A stretch of 64,000 nucleotides of DNA. It comes from Crocinitomicaceae bacterium TMED114. Lineage in GTDB: Bacteria > Bacteroidota > Bacteroidia > Flavobacteriales_D > Sanyastnellaceae. Each line of letters opens with the position of its first letter. Positions within the stretch are counted from its first letter, which is position 1. The translations under genes and the position numbers were made by a program. The notes beneath the pieces are model-generated. The model had not been told where the DNA came from. It saw only the letters and a program-made list of their open reading frames with translations, and ran no database searches. Location: positions 175,817-239,816 of the forward strand of contig NHFP02000004.1 of the NCBI GenBank assembly GCA_002172485.2, written 5' to 3'. Positions 36,585-45,842 of this stretch are shown here, piece by piece.

Positions 36585-38961
36585 ATCCCGGCACACGGAT
36601 TCTGTGGCGCTTTCGACCCGCGCACGAGGCTCCACGCCAATGCACATCCACCAACACCTGACCCGGTCGAACCGGCTGACCCAATCCGTCCAATCCGTTC
36701 CACACCCACCGTCCGGCGGTGGTCTCCGGCGGTGGTGTGTAGGTGCGCAAGAGTCGCCCCTCGGGCCAACTGACCAAGCCCACCGAGAGGCCATGCCCCG
36801 CTGCATCCAGCGACCAGCTCACTGCAGGCCACCCTCCGACCTCCACCACGTCAACGCCGCCCCCCTTCTCATCGCAGGAAGGCACGTCGAGTCCATTGGG
36901 GCTGCCCGGGCTCGCCCGGTTCGGCATGGGGTACAGCCCTGCGCCATCCCCACGCCCCCAAGCCCAATCTTCAGCCCTCCACCACCACGGACCCTCCACA
37001 TCGGACGTCCACCCCAAAGAATCCAAGACCGCCAGACCGGCAGAGGGCAGCCGGATGCGCATCGTGCCGGCCGTGTTGGGCAGTGACAACCAAGATTCAA
37101 CGGCCCACGTGCGGGGCCCAGCAGCCGGATGCGGTCCTGCAAACCACCGTGGGCATTCGCCGAAGGCCATGGCCTCACCCGGAAGCAACACCAAGCTCGT
37201 GAGTGGATCCACCCATGTCCGCCAATCCGAGGGAAACGGGGTGTCCACATCCACGAGGGTGGCCTGCAGCCCGCTCAAATCCACGGGGAAATCGCTGCGA
37301 TTCACTACCTCCACAAACTCCCCAGCGGTGTCGGTCGCATGCCACAAGATTTCATCTACCCTCAATTGGACCGGTCCCGGCAACGGAATCCGGGGACAGG
37401 ACACGGACACTTGGCCCTCCGGATTCAAGGAGTCCTTTCCCCATTCCAAGGTCCATGCAGACGGCCACTGCAGGCCATCCAGAACGGGCTCATTTATCGC
37501 AACCTCCCATTCGTGGGGCCGTTTCCCTGCCGCCATCAGGGGCCGCCATTCGCTCTGAACAGCAGCCGATGTCCATCGGGCCCAACGGGGCACCATCAAG
37601 CTGACTGGCCGATTGGTGTGCAGCACCACGCCCGTCAATTCGCCCGTCCAATCCCGCAAACAACCGTACCCCGCCACGGACACGGGGGGATCCTGAACGG
37701 GATGGCCCTCCGTGTGCCATGCCGCATCCCTTCGCGCCTCCCGAACCAGGGGCAAACCCTGGCCTGCCATGGCCCGCTGGCTGTGACCACAGGGGCCCCA
37801 CGACAAGCTCATGGCTTTGGCACCCCAAGCAGCCCAGACCGTCCAAGATCCGCCACCATTCCGCAGCCCGGGCCAAGGCTGGACGTCCGCGGCACTGAAC
37901 CGGATTGGGATGCCGGGCTCCAATGGCCGCCTCCGCATCGTGCTCCCGCCATCCCAATCCCAGGCACTTGGGTCCACGTCGTGGTTGGACGTGTTGACCA
38001 ACTCGACGAATTCCGCTGCATGCTCGGGATCTCCGGCCCATGGGTCGGCCAACAGCCGAACGGGTTCGATGGCCCCTTGGCCCCGCAACCGTTCGCACGG
38101 GTGCCTGAGCTGTTTCCATTCCGCCCCTGGGCGACACCCGCGAAGTGGACCCAACCGAACCACAGGTGCGCCCTCACCGGGCGGCATCTCCGACAGTCGC
38201 CCCGCCCAGCTGAGGGTCACTGCAGAATCCGATGCCCAAGTCACCTCGGTTTCTTCCCCTCCGATGTGCCCTTTGGCCGTGGCCCTCGAGACCGGATCCA
38301 ACGCCATTCCAAGTCGCCATTCCAGCCGCCCGGGACCACGGGGTAAAACCCGTTCGAAGACCTCCGCCTGGTCGAGTGCATCGGATGGACCGGACGGCCA
38401 AGCCCCTTCACCGGTGGGCTTGAACGGCGACATGCCTGTGGTCCATGGCAACCGGTTCGGATGGGCGCCACAACCTCTCGGGTCTCGGCGCAGCAAGGGG
38501 CGTCCTCCCCCCTCCAAATCCGACTCCGCATAGCTGAACGCATCGAGCACCTCACCCGTGGAATCCCGGAGCTCAATGACGGTGCCGCCATTGACGAGTG
38601 CCGGCCAGGAATCCAACGCCAACCGCTCGATACTCCATCCTGAAAACGCCGCACTGTCCGACCTGCGGTGAACCACCACAGTCCTTCCGGCAGGCCGCCG
38701 GGGACCCGCCTCCAAGCCCCGTTCGTGGCCATTCCAAGCCAACCGCATCCCCGCCAAGGACAGGGAGTCTGGAGGTGCCCCCAACAAGTGCAACGCCACG
38801 AATTCCGCATCGGGCGCCCCCAATGAAGGTGTAGGGTCAGGGTGCACCGCGCTGATGACCCACCCCATGGACGCGGTGCGCTGACCCCACAATTCGAGAC
38901 AACATCCCGTCCACAACAAGACCCCCATTGCGACCTGCAATCCTGCGCCAATCCTTGACAT
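36574..38961 (-). CDS. Secreted protein with lamin-tail-like domains
   Basis: A 795-residue Trp- and Pro-rich protein from ATG 38961 with an N-terminal signal segment (VAMGVLLWTGCCLELWGQ). At least three lamin-tail-like beta-sandwiches are visible by their opening pattern: about 25-140 (DAEFVALHLLGAPPDSLSL), about 300-420 (HAAEFVELVNTSNHDVDPSAW) and about 540-650 (AGEFVEVVNRSDFPVDLSGL). The C-terminal 60 residues (WNGLDGLGQPVRPGQVLVDV) resemble a FlgD/Ig-type repeat, not an obvious T9SS tail. It likely acts outside the cytoplasm. What it binds is unknown. Confidence 0.72.
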   Translation of the reverse strand: MSRIGAGLQVAMGVLLWTGCCLELWGQRTASMGWVISAVHPDPTPSLGAPDAEFVALHLLGAPPDSLSLAGMRLAWNGHERGLEAGPRRPAGRTVVVHRRSDSAAFSGWSIERLALDSWPALVNGGTVIELRDSTGEVLDAFSYAESDLEGGGRPLLRRDPRGCGAHPNRLPWTTGMSPFKPTGEGAWPSGPSDALDQAEVFERVLPRGPGRLEWRLGMALDPVSRATAKGHIGGEETEVTWASDSAVTLSWAGRLSEMPPGEGAPVVRLGPLRGCRPGAEWKQLRHPCERLRGQGAIEPVRLLADPWAGDPEHAAEFVELVNTSNHDVDPSAWDWDGGSTMRRRPLEPGIPIRFSAADVQPWPGLRNGGGSWTVWAAWGAKAMSLSWGPCGHSQRAMAGQGLPLVREARRDAAWHTEGHPVQDPPVSVAGYGCLRDWTGELTGVVLHTNRPVSLMVPRWARWTSAAVQSEWRPLMAAGKRPHEWEVAINEPVLDGLQWPSAWTLEWGKDSLNPEGQVSVSCPRIPLPGPVQLRVDEILWHATDTAGEFVEVVNRSDFPVDLSGLQATLVDVDTPFPSDWRTWVDPLTSLVLLPGEAMAFGECPRWFAGPHPAAGPRTWAVESWLSLPNTAGTMRIRLPSAGLAVLDSLGWTSDVEGPWWWRAEDWAWGRGDGAGLYPMPNRASPGSPNGLDVPSCDEKGGGVDVVEVGGWPAVSWSLDAAGHGLSVGLVSWPEGRLLRTYTPPPETTAGRWVWNGLDGLGQPVRPGQVLVDVHWRGASCAGRKRHRIRVPGYGG

Positions 38962-38974
38962 CCGGGCAACCTCG

Positions 38975-38982
38975 TACCTTTG
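38975..38982 (+). promoter_or_regulatory. -7 element (with possible -33 TTGAC) for asd
   Basis: TACCTTTG is a perfect TAnnTTTG match, with TTGAC at 38955-38959 about 17 bases upstream as a likely -33 box. This is the best two-part promoter in the window. The asd ATG lies 58 bases downstream. The minus-strand lamin-tail gene starts 13 bases away in the other direction. Confidence 0.6.
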
Positions 38983-39040
38983 TAGCAGGTGAACACCACC
39001 GTTGGTGAATGCCTCGCACACTCCCACAAACCCATTCTCC

Positions 39041-40057
39041 ATGGCTTCCCCCGCACACGGACGTACCCTCGCAGTGGTTGGCGCCACCGGCCTGGTTGGT
39101 CAAGCGATGCTTCGCGGCCTCGCCACCCGCAAATTCCCGGTCAAAACGCTGCTGCCCGTGGCCAGCGCCCGATCCAAAGGGAAAACTGTGGAATTCAAAG
39201 GACAGGATGTGCCCGTCTTGACCATGGAAGAGGCCTTGGAACGGAAGCCAGACTTGGCCCTGTTCAGTGCAGGCGGAGACGTCAGCCGCCAATGGGCCAA
39301 GGCCTTCACCGACATCGGAGCGACCGTCATCGACAACAGTTCCGCTTGGCGCATGCACAGCGAAGTGCCGCTGGTGGTGCCGGAGGTCAATGCAGACAGC
39401 ATTGAAAACCACCACAAGCTCATTGCCAACCCCAACTGCTCCACCATCCAATTGGTGATGGCATTGAAACCGCTCCACGACCGGTTCCTCATCCGCCGGG
39501 CCATTGTGAGCACCTACCAAAGTGTGACCGGAACAGGACAAGCCGGCATTGACCAGCTCAATCAAGAGCGCGAGGGCGCCGAAGCCAACCGCATTTACCC
39601 CCATCCCATCGACCGGAATTGCCTGCCGCACTGCGATGTTTTCTTGGAGAACGACTTCACCAAGGAGGAGATGAAACTCCACCACGAAACCAAGAAAATC
39701 CTCGGAGATGCTGAGGTCGAAGTCAGTGCCACAGCGGTCCGGGTTCCCGTGGTCGGCGGACACAGCGAAAGCGTGTACCTCGAGATGGAGCGGCCATTCA
39801 GCGTGCCCGACGTGCGCGGCGCACTGCAACTCATGCCGGGCTTGATCATCCAAGACGACCCGATGGCCAATGTCTACCCCATGCCGGTCAAGGCTGCGGA
39901 CAAGGATGAGGTCTTTGTCGGCCGCATTCGGCGCGACCTCTCCTACGAGCAGGGGTTGCACCTCTGGATTGTCTCGGACAACCTCCGGAAGGGCGCTGCG
40001 ACCAATGCCATCCAGATTGCCGAATTTCTCCAGCGCTCCGGCCGGTTCCGCAAATGA
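39041..40057 (+). CDS. asd: Aspartate-semialdehyde dehydrogenase
   Basis: Asd reduces aspartyl phosphate to the semialdehyde for lysine/diaminopimelate, threonine and methionine. The protein has 338 residues from ATG 39041. The NADP fold is LAVVGATGLVGQAMLRGL, the catalytic Cys133 lies in ANPNCSTIQLVMAL, and VSTYQSVTGTGQAG and RVPVVGGHSESVYLE follow. TTG 39002 is in frame but would add 13 non-conserved residues. Its stop overlaps the Kunitz gene start (ATGA). Confidence 0.95.
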   Translation: MASPAHGRTLAVVGATGLVGQAMLRGLATRKFPVKTLLPVASARSKGKTVEFKGQDVPVLTMEEALERKPDLALFSAGGDVSRQWAKAFTDIGATVIDNSSAWRMHSEVPLVVPEVNADSIENHHKLIANPNCSTIQLVMALKPLHDRFLIRRAIVSTYQSVTGTGQAGIDQLNQEREGAEANRIYPHPIDRNCLPHCDVFLENDFTKEEMKLHHETKKILGDAEVEVSATAVRVPVVGGHSESVYLEMERPFSVPDVRGALQLMPGLIIQDDPMANVYPMPVKAADKDEVFVGRIRRDLSYEQGLHLWIVSDNLRKGAATNAIQIAEFLQRSGRFRK

Positions 40058-40812
40058 GCCTGAAGCCCTGCGTTCTCCTCGCGCTCACTTGGGGCAGTCA
40101 CCTGGCGGCCTGCGCTCAGGAGAATCCCTGCATGCTGTTGCCTGATCCGGGGCCCTGTGAAGCGGCGATTCCCGCTTGGTATTTCGACCAGGATTTCCAG
40201 ACGTGCACCGTTTTCAGTTGGGGCGGATGCGGCGGCGTGGTGCCGTTCGAAACGCTGGAAGAATGTGAAGCCGCTGCCTGCGGCGAAGGAAGCGGCGGAC
40301 TCACCGGACTCTGCGATTCCATTGCAGTGACACCCCTGGTCGTGGGCGATGCCAACCTGGGCCACCTCGAAGTGGAGGTGGAAGCCTTCTACGAGACCGA
40401 CTACTGGTTTGGCTATGCGGGTTTCGCGCTGTTTGACGATGCCGGTACGCTGGTCGCCGCTGAAAATGTGGCCACTGCGCCCAATGCGTTTGGATTTGAC
40501 GGCCAATTGGGGGCCCACCCGCGTTACCTCGACTACCAGCCGGGCGTCGACCTCAGCACTTGGGCATCGCCCTTTTCATTGGAGCTGCGCCTGTACGAAG
40601 GTTGGATGGCCGGATTGCCCACGGAACGCTGTGCTTGGACCTGGACGGATTTCGCCACGCCTGCTGACGTGGAGCGCATCCCAGAGGACCGCGAAGAGCG
40701 TGGCACGCCGGAATGGTTGGACCTCCTGGGCCGACCGACGTCGCCCACACCAGGCCGCTGGCTCTTGCGCAAGGAAGGCCGCTCGGTGACCCGGGTGATG
40801 ATCAGCGAATGA
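40054..40812 (+). CDS. Secreted/lipoprotein with N-terminal Kunitz (BPTI) domain
   Basis: A 252-residue exported protein. The signal segment (LLALTWGSHLAACAQ) contains LAAC, so Cys20 may be lipidated. Residues 26-75 form a Kunitz domain: Cys 26, 35, 51, 59, 71, 75 with spacings 8-15-7-11-3, against 8-15-7-12-3 in BPTI. Also present are GPC before the reactive site, Phe54, WGGC in place of YGGC, and FETLEECE at the end. The P1 position (after Cys35) is Glu36, where trypsin inhibitors have Lys or Arg. The remaining 175 residues are a beta-rich domain I do not recognise. It overlaps asd by 4 bases and the convergent metG by 11. Confidence 0.8.
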   Translation: MSLKPCVLLALTWGSHLAACAQENPCMLLPDPGPCEAAIPAWYFDQDFQTCTVFSWGGCGGVVPFETLEECEAAACGEGSGGLTGLCDSIAVTPLVVGDANLGHLEVEVEAFYETDYWFGYAGFALFDDAGTLVAAENVATAPNAFGFDGQLGAHPRYLDYQPGVDLSTWASPFSLELRLYEGWMAGLPTERCAWTWTDFATPADVERIPEDREERGTPEWLDLLGRPTSPTPGRWLLRKEGRSVTRVMISE

Positions 40813-42871
40813 TGTCGCCGGGTTCGGCACCCTCTTCGGGGGTGACGAAGCGAAGTCCCCCGTCCTCGGTGGAGGCCATCAACACCATGCCCTGAGAGAC
40901 CACGCCGCGGATCTTGCGCGGCGCCAGGTTGGCCAGCAGGGTGACGCGCCGTCCCACCACGTCCTCCGGTGCAAAGTGTTCTGCGATGCCACTGACCACC
41001 GTCCGCTCATCGTATCCGGTGCGGACGGTGAGTTGAAGCAGCTTGTCTGCGCCCTTCACCTTTTCCGCCGCGACCACCTCCGCCACGCGGAGGTCCATGG
41101 CCTGAAAATCATCGAATGACGTGCCAGGCTTCTCCGGCTCCACGTCGCGCAGGCCGAGTTCGGCTGCGTCCGGACCCAATTTTTCGCGCTGTGCCGCCAC
41201 TTGCTCATCCGTCACCTTGTCAAACAAGATGGGCAATGTGCCGAGCGGCTGTCCAGTGGGGACCAGATCTCCGCCCGCCGCATCCCATGGCAACGCGGAG
41301 GTTCCCAGCGCGGCAGACAGCTTTTCTGACGTCCTCGGCAAGAAGGGCGCGAGGACAATGGCCGCATTCGCCGTCACCTGCAAAGCGAGGTTGAGAATGT
41401 CTGCCGTGCGTTGCGCATCGCTCTTGATGACCTTCCAAGGCTCTTCCTCCGTCAGATACTTGTTGCCGGCACGCACAAGGCCCATGGCATGCTGCAGGGC
41501 GTCCCGGAAGCGGTAACGCTCGATGGATTCGCCCACTGCGGCAGGGGTCCGGCCCATCAGATCGCGCAATGCCTGATCAGTCTCCGTCCACGACCCGCTC
41601 GCCTCGGGCACCTTGCCATTGAAGTATTTGCCGGTCAGCACCAACACCCGGTTCACGAAGTTTCCGAGAACGTCGGCCAATTCGTTGTTGACCCGGGCTT
41701 GAAAGTCTTCCCACGTGAATTCGGCGTCCTTCTGTTCGGGCATGATGGACGCCAGGACGTAGCGCATCTCGTCGCTGCGGTCGGGGAAGTCATCGATGTA
41801 CTCCTTCGCCCAGACTGCCCAGTTGCGCGAGGTGGAGATCTTGTCGCCTTCGAGGTTCATGAATTCGTTGGCCGGCACATTGTGGGGCAACAGATATCCG
41901 CCATGCTCCTGGAGCAGGATGGGGAAGATGATGCAATGGAAGACAATGTTGTCCTTGCCGATGAAGTGGACCAACTGGGTGTCCTTGTCTTTCCAATAAG
42001 GCTCCCAGTCCGTTCCGTTCTGCTCCGCCCAATTCTTTGTAGCGGTGATGTAGCCCAGCGGCGCGTCGAGCCAAACGTAGAGGACCTTGCCGGCCGCCCC
42101 TTCCACCGGAACTGGCACGCCCCAGTCCAAGTCGCGTGTCATGGCCCGGCTCTGCAGCCCGCCGTCAACCCAACTCTTGCACTGTCCCAGCACATGAGCT
42201 TTCCACGCCTGGGGGTCGTGGTGGGCATGGCCATCCAACTCGCCTTGCTCCAGGTAGGTCCGGAGCCAATCCTCGTGGCGGTCCATCGGCAAGTACCACA
42301 GGGTGGTGTCCTTCCATTCCGGCGTGGCCCCGCTGAGGGTGCTTTGGGGGTCGATCAATTCCTCGGGTGACAACGCCGACCCACACTTTTCACATTGGTC
42401 ACCGAAAGCACCATCGTGCTGGCATTTCGGGCACGTCCCCTGCACATACCGGTCCGCGAGAAATTGATTCTCCACCGGATCGAAAAATTGCTTCCGGGTC
42501 TCCTCCGTGAACGCGCCCTTCTCGAGCAGCGTCAAGAAAAATTCCTGTGCAAACGCATGATGCTGTGGGCTGGAGGTCCGGTCGTAGTGGTCGAAGGCAA
42601 TGTCCAGTCCGCGGAAGGCCTCTTGCATCTCCTCGTGGTACCTGTCCACAATGGCACGCGGTGTGGTGCCCTCCTTTCGGGCGCGCAAGGTGATGGCCGC
42701 ACCATGTTCATCCGAACCGCAGACCCAGACCACATCCCGCTTTCGGGCGCGGAGGTACCGGACGTACAGATCGGCCGGCAGGTAGGCGCCGGCAATGTGA
42801 CCAATGTGGATCGGGCCGTTGGCATACGGCAAGGCAGAAGTAACCAAGGTGCGCGCGGGGTGCTCGGACAT
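40802..42871 (-). CDS. metG: Methionyl-tRNA synthetase with C-terminal tRNA-binding domain
   Basis: MetG charges initiator and elongator tRNA-Met. The 689-residue protein from ATG 42871 has the HIGH motif (YANGPIHIGHIAGAY), a zinc knuckle with two CxxC pairs (CPKCQHDGAFGDQCEKCGS), the KMSKS loop as GDKISTSR, the anticodon-binding helical domain and a C-terminal EMAP/Trbp111 tRNA-binding domain (about 580-689: MDLRVAEVVAAEKVKGADKLLQLTV). The -7 element 6 bases upstream supports this start. Confidence 0.97.
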   Translation of the reverse strand: MSEHPARTLVTSALPYANGPIHIGHIAGAYLPADLYVRYLRARKRDVVWVCGSDEHGAAITLRARKEGTTPRAIVDRYHEEMQEAFRGLDIAFDHYDRTSSPQHHAFAQEFFLTLLEKGAFTEETRKQFFDPVENQFLADRYVQGTCPKCQHDGAFGDQCEKCGSALSPEELIDPQSTLSGATPEWKDTTLWYLPMDRHEDWLRTYLEQGELDGHAHHDPQAWKAHVLGQCKSWVDGGLQSRAMTRDLDWGVPVPVEGAAGKVLYVWLDAPLGYITATKNWAEQNGTDWEPYWKDKDTQLVHFIGKDNIVFHCIIFPILLQEHGGYLLPHNVPANEFMNLEGDKISTSRNWAVWAKEYIDDFPDRSDEMRYVLASIMPEQKDAEFTWEDFQARVNNELADVLGNFVNRVLVLTGKYFNGKVPEASGSWTETDQALRDLMGRTPAAVGESIERYRFRDALQHAMGLVRAGNKYLTEEEPWKVIKSDAQRTADILNLALQVTANAAIVLAPFLPRTSEKLSAALGTSALPWDAAGGDLVPTGQPLGTLPILFDKVTDEQVAAQREKLGPDAAELGLRDVEPEKPGTSFDDFQAMDLRVAEVVAAEKVKGADKLLQLTVRTGYDERTVVSGIAEHFAPEDVVGRRVTLLANLAPRKIRGVVSQGMVLMASTEDGGLRFVTPEEGAEPGDIIR

Positions 42872-42877
42872 GATGGA

Positions 42878-42885
42878 CGAAGTTA
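42878..42885 (-). promoter_or_regulatory. Putative -7 element for metG
   Basis: TAACTTCG on the minus strand ends 6 bases before the metG ATG, implying a leaderless or near-leaderless mRNA. The rest of the metG-kbl gap (to 43088) holds only a 12-base inverted repeat at 42937-42948 and no gene that I can see. Confidence 0.5.
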
Positions 42886-43088
42886 CTCCCCGGCTTCCGG
42901 GTGCACTCCCTTTGGGATTCACGATGTTGGGCAGCGGATTTTCAAATCATGTGTCCACGCATTTTCCTCCTGTCTTTTCTGACGCATTGGCCATCCCCTC
43001 ATCGTCCGCACCAAATCGGAAAGCGACAAGCGCATCGTTCTCTATCGCATTCAAGACTTCGGTGCCCCTAACTGAGCGTGGGGTCGGG

Positions 43089-43096
43089 TATCTTCG
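43089..43096 (+). promoter_or_regulatory. Putative -7 element for kbl
   Basis: TATCTTCG ends 5 bases before the kbl ATG at 43102. The same octamer precedes holB and ricT. Confidence 0.5.
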
Positions 43097-43101
43097 CCAG
43101 C

Positions 43102-44307
43102 ATGTACGGTTCCATGAAAACCCACCTCGGTGAAACGCTCAGCGCCATCGAGGCCGACGGCTTGTTCAAGAAAGAACGCGTCATCGTCTCCGTCCAGGAT
43201 GCGGCGATTCGACTGGACGACGGCAGTGAAGTCCTGAATTTCTGTGCGAACAACTACTTGGGCCTGTCCTCCCACCCCCGGGTGGTGGAGGCGGCCAAGC
43301 GGGCCATTGACGAGCGTGGTTTCGGCGTGAGCTCTGTCCGCTTCATCTGCGGAACACAGGACATCCACAAGGAACTCGAGCAGACCATTGCCGACTTCCA
43401 CGAAACGGAGGACACCATTCTGTACGCCGCCGCCTTTGATGCGAATGGCGGGGTGTTCGAACCGCTTCTCACAGCAGAAGACGCGATCATCTCAGATGCG
43501 CTGAATCACGCGTCCATCATCGACGGTGTGCGCCTGTGCAAGGCGGCCCGCTACCGGTATGCCAACAACGACATGGCCGACCTGGAGAAGCAGCTCCAAG
43601 CCGCCAACGAGGCCGGTCATCGCTTCAAGATCATCGTTACCGACGGGGTCTTCTCCATGGATGGATATGTGGCCCAGATTGACCGCATCTGCGACCTCGC
43701 GGACCAGTACGACGCCCTCGTGATGGTCGACGAATGCCACGCCACCGGCTTCATCGGAAAGACAGGCCGGGGTTCTGTTGAACTCCGAAACGCGTTGGGC
43801 CGCGTGGACATCATCACCGGCACGCTGGGCAAGGCCTTGGGCGGTGCCATGGGCGGATTCACCACGGGCCGTGCGGAGATCATCGAGATGCTGCGGCAGC
43901 GCAGCCGGCCTTACTTGTTCAGCAACTCCCTCGCCCCCAGCATCGTGGGCGCCAGTTTGGAGGTCTTCCGCATGCTGGATGAGACCACAGAGCTTCGGGA
44001 CCGCCTAGAGGACAACACGGCCTATTTCAAGGACGGCCTTCGCCGCATTGGTCTCGATTTCAAGGACGGGGAGAGTGCCATCGTCCCGGTCATGCTGGGC
44101 GACGCCAAACTCAGCCAAGTCATGGCGGACGCCTTGCTCAAGGAGGGCATTTACGTCATTGGATTCTTCTACCCGGTCGTTCCCAAGGACCAAGCCCGCA
44201 TCCGGGTTCAGCTGAGTGCCGCCCACACCAAGGAGCACCTCGACCGCGCCCTCGCCGCGTTCGAAAAAGTGGGCCGCGAACTGGGCGTAGTCGCCACGCC
44301 GGCCTGA
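43102..44307 (+). CDS. kbl: Glycine C-acetyltransferase (KBL)
   Basis: Kbl is a PLP enzyme that splits 2-amino-3-ketobutyrate with CoA to glycine and acetyl-CoA in threonine breakdown. The protein has 401 residues from ATG 43102 (E. coli Kbl: 398). [65 protein letters not shown] and the PLP lysine Lys244 in GTLGKALGG are all present. The usual partner, threonine dehydrogenase (tdh), is not adjacent. An FAD oxidoreductase gene follows after 5 bases instead. Confidence 0.94.
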   Translation: MYGSMKTHLGETLSAIEADGLFKKERVIVSVQDAAIRLDDGSEVLNFCANNYLGLSSHPRVVEAAKRAIDERGFGVSSVRFICGTQDIHKELEQTIADFHETEDTILYAAAFDANGGVFEPLLTAEDAIISDALNHASIIDGVRLCKAARYRYANNDMADLEKQLQAANEAGHRFKIIVTDGVFSMDGYVAQIDRICDLADQYDALVMVDECHATGFIGKTGRGSVELRNALGRVDIITGTLGKALGGAMGGFTTGRAEIIEMLRQRSRPYLFSNSLAPSIVGASLEVFRMLDETTELRDRLEDNTAYFKDGLRRIGLDFKDGESAIVPVMLGDAKLSQVMADALLKEGIYVIGFFYPVVPKDQARIRVQLSAAHTKEHLDRALAAFEKVGRELGVVATPA

Positions 44308-44312
44308 AGCCC

Positions 44313-45311
44313 GTGCGCGTTCTCATCGTCGGACAAGGCCTCGCGGGCACGCTGGCCAGCCATGCCTGTCTGCAACGAGGCTGGGACGTGCACGTCGTGG
44401 ATTCTGGTGAACACTGTGCGTCCTCCGTGGCCGCTGGCATGTACAACCCCATGTCCTTCCGGCGCATAGTCGAAGTCTGGGATGCCCGGCTGCACTTGGA
44501 CGCCATGCTGGCCACCTACGCCGACTTTGAGTCCATTCTACATGACACCTTTCTCCATCCGCTCCCCATTCAGAAACGCATTCCCAACCAAGAGTATGCA
44601 GCCCTCTGGAACTCCAAATGCGACCAGATTCCGTGGATCGAACCTGTATCCAAGCTGACCACCGGCGCACAAATCGGGCCCGTGAAAGGTGGGGGATGGG
44701 TGAATTTGCCCAAACTCTTGGTCTCTTGGCGCCAGCATCTGACTTCGCTCGGCCGATTCAGCCGGCAGAAGTGGACCCCCGCTGACAACGACGCGAACTG
44801 GGACGCTGTGGTCCACTGTCGCGGCGTCCATGAGCGCTTTTCTCCGCAGCTAGAGACCCTTGACATCCGCGCCAATCGAGGGGAAATCCTGACCATTGGG
44901 ACGAAGGGCCACACCATCGCCGATGACCTCATTGACAACTTCGGAAAGTGGACCCTGCCCATGGCGCCTGGACAGTGGCGGCTCGGCGCGAGCTATGAAT
45001 GGAACCGCACCGACCTCGACCCCACCGCCGAGACACGCGCCTTCCTGCTCGAACGCCTCCAGCAGGCCCACACCACCGACGTTCGCGTTGACGTGACAGC
45101 CCATGATGCCGGGCTCCGGCCCGTATCCAAGGACAGACGTCCCGCGGTGGGTCCGAGACCGAGTCGGGATGGGCATTTCGTGTTCAATGGCCTTGGCACA
45201 CGCGGCGTCCTCATCGGTCCACGGTGGGCCCAACACCTCGCCGACGGGATGGCTGGTGTGAACCACTGGGACCCCCAAGTCGACCCCGCCCGCTTGCAGA
45301 TGACCGATTGA
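44313..45311 (+). CDS. FAD-dependent oxidoreductase (DAO family)
   Basis: A 332-residue protein from GTG 44313. VLIVGQGLAGTLASH is the dinucleotide-binding Rossmann loop, and HVVDSG follows at the end of the second strand. ANRGEILTI and the C-terminal GLRPVSKDRRPAVGP with FNGLGTRGVLIGP match the D-amino-acid-oxidase-like (DAO/GlyOx) fold. The substrate is not clear, but an amine is typical of the fold. The 5-base gap to kbl suggests one operon, so a link with glycine or threonine metabolism is possible. Confidence 0.78.
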   Translation: MRVLIVGQGLAGTLASHACLQRGWDVHVVDSGEHCASSVAAGMYNPMSFRRIVEVWDARLHLDAMLATYADFESILHDTFLHPLPIQKRIPNQEYAALWNSKCDQIPWIEPVSKLTTGAQIGPVKGGGWVNLPKLLVSWRQHLTSLGRFSRQKWTPADNDANWDAVVHCRGVHERFSPQLETLDIRANRGEILTIGTKGHTIADDLIDNFGKWTLPMAPGQWRLGASYEWNRTDLDPTAETRAFLLERLQQAHTTDVRVDVTAHDAGLRPVSKDRRPAVGPRPSRDGHFVFNGLGTRGVLIGPRWAQHLADGMAGVNHWDPQVDPARLQMTD

Positions 45312-45330
45312 TTTCATTTTTTCGTGAAAT
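45311..45330. promoter_or_regulatory. Palindromic operator before the GbsR-like regulator gene
   Basis: ATTTCA-N8-TGAAAT is a perfect inverted repeat with 6-base arms, ending 2 bases before the regulator ATG (45333). The spacer carries TTTTTTCG, a weak -7-like element, so a bound protein would block transcription or leaderless translation. The same TTTCA-N8-TGAAA core stands 2 bases before the ferritin ATG. Confidence 0.55.
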
Positions 45331-45332
45331 TA

Positions 45333-45815
45333 ATGGCGCAACCTGACACAGCTCCAACTCACTCGGAAAGCGCGGCTGCACAGCTTTTCATGGAAAAATG
45401 GCCTGCCATCTTGAAGAGTTGGGGGCTCTCGAAAACCGCTGGCCGCATTCACGCCTATCTCCTGGCTGAAGGAACCACCCGCAGCCAAGACCAGATCATG
45501 GAGGCCCTGGACATCAGCCGCGGGGGGACCAGCACACAGCTCTCTATTCTGGAAAACGCCGGGTTGGTCAACCGATTGCGCATTCTGGGCCACCGAAACG
45601 ACCAATTTCGGGCGGTCAGTGACCCCATCACCTTGTTCAGCGCCCTACAATTGCGCCATTTCCAACAGACACTGCGACCTTTACAAGACATGGGGCTCAG
45701 CCTGGGTGCGATCGCCAGCCAGCAAGACCTCGCTTGGCTCGACCCCATTCAAGGTCTGGGACAACACCTTGAAACTCAACTCACCATTACAGAATACCTG
45801 ATTGAATCCCAATGA
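45333..45815 (+). CDS. GbsR/MarR-type winged-helix regulator
   Basis: A 160-residue cytoplasmic DNA-binding protein. Residues about 15-95 match the GbsR branch of the MarR superfamily: PAILKSWGLSKTAGRIHAYLL, TTRSQDQIMEALDISRGGTS (recognition helix), LSILENAGLVNRLRILGHRNDQFRAVSD. The C-terminal helices (about 100-160) should dimerise. GbsR proteins in Bacillus control osmolyte genes; the signal here is unknown. ATG 45333 is preferred to GTG 45324, which lies inside the operator. Palindromes before this gene and ferritin suggest self-control and ferritin control. Confidence 0.8.
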   Translation: MAQPDTAPTHSESAAAQLFMEKWPAILKSWGLSKTAGRIHAYLLAEGTTRSQDQIMEALDISRGGTSTQLSILENAGLVNRLRILGHRNDQFRAVSDPITLFSALQLRHFQQTLRPLQDMGLSLGAIASQQDLAWLDPIQGLGQHLETQLTITEYLIESQ

Positions 45816-45842
45816 TTTATGATGTCATCAATCGCCTGTTTT

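Noticed and set aside
42886-43088. The metG-kbl gap as a possible small RNA or tRNA site, with the inverted repeat GATTT-TC-AAATC at 42937-42948
   Set aside because: I find no cloverleaf or T-loop sequence, the repeat is short, and no terminator follows.
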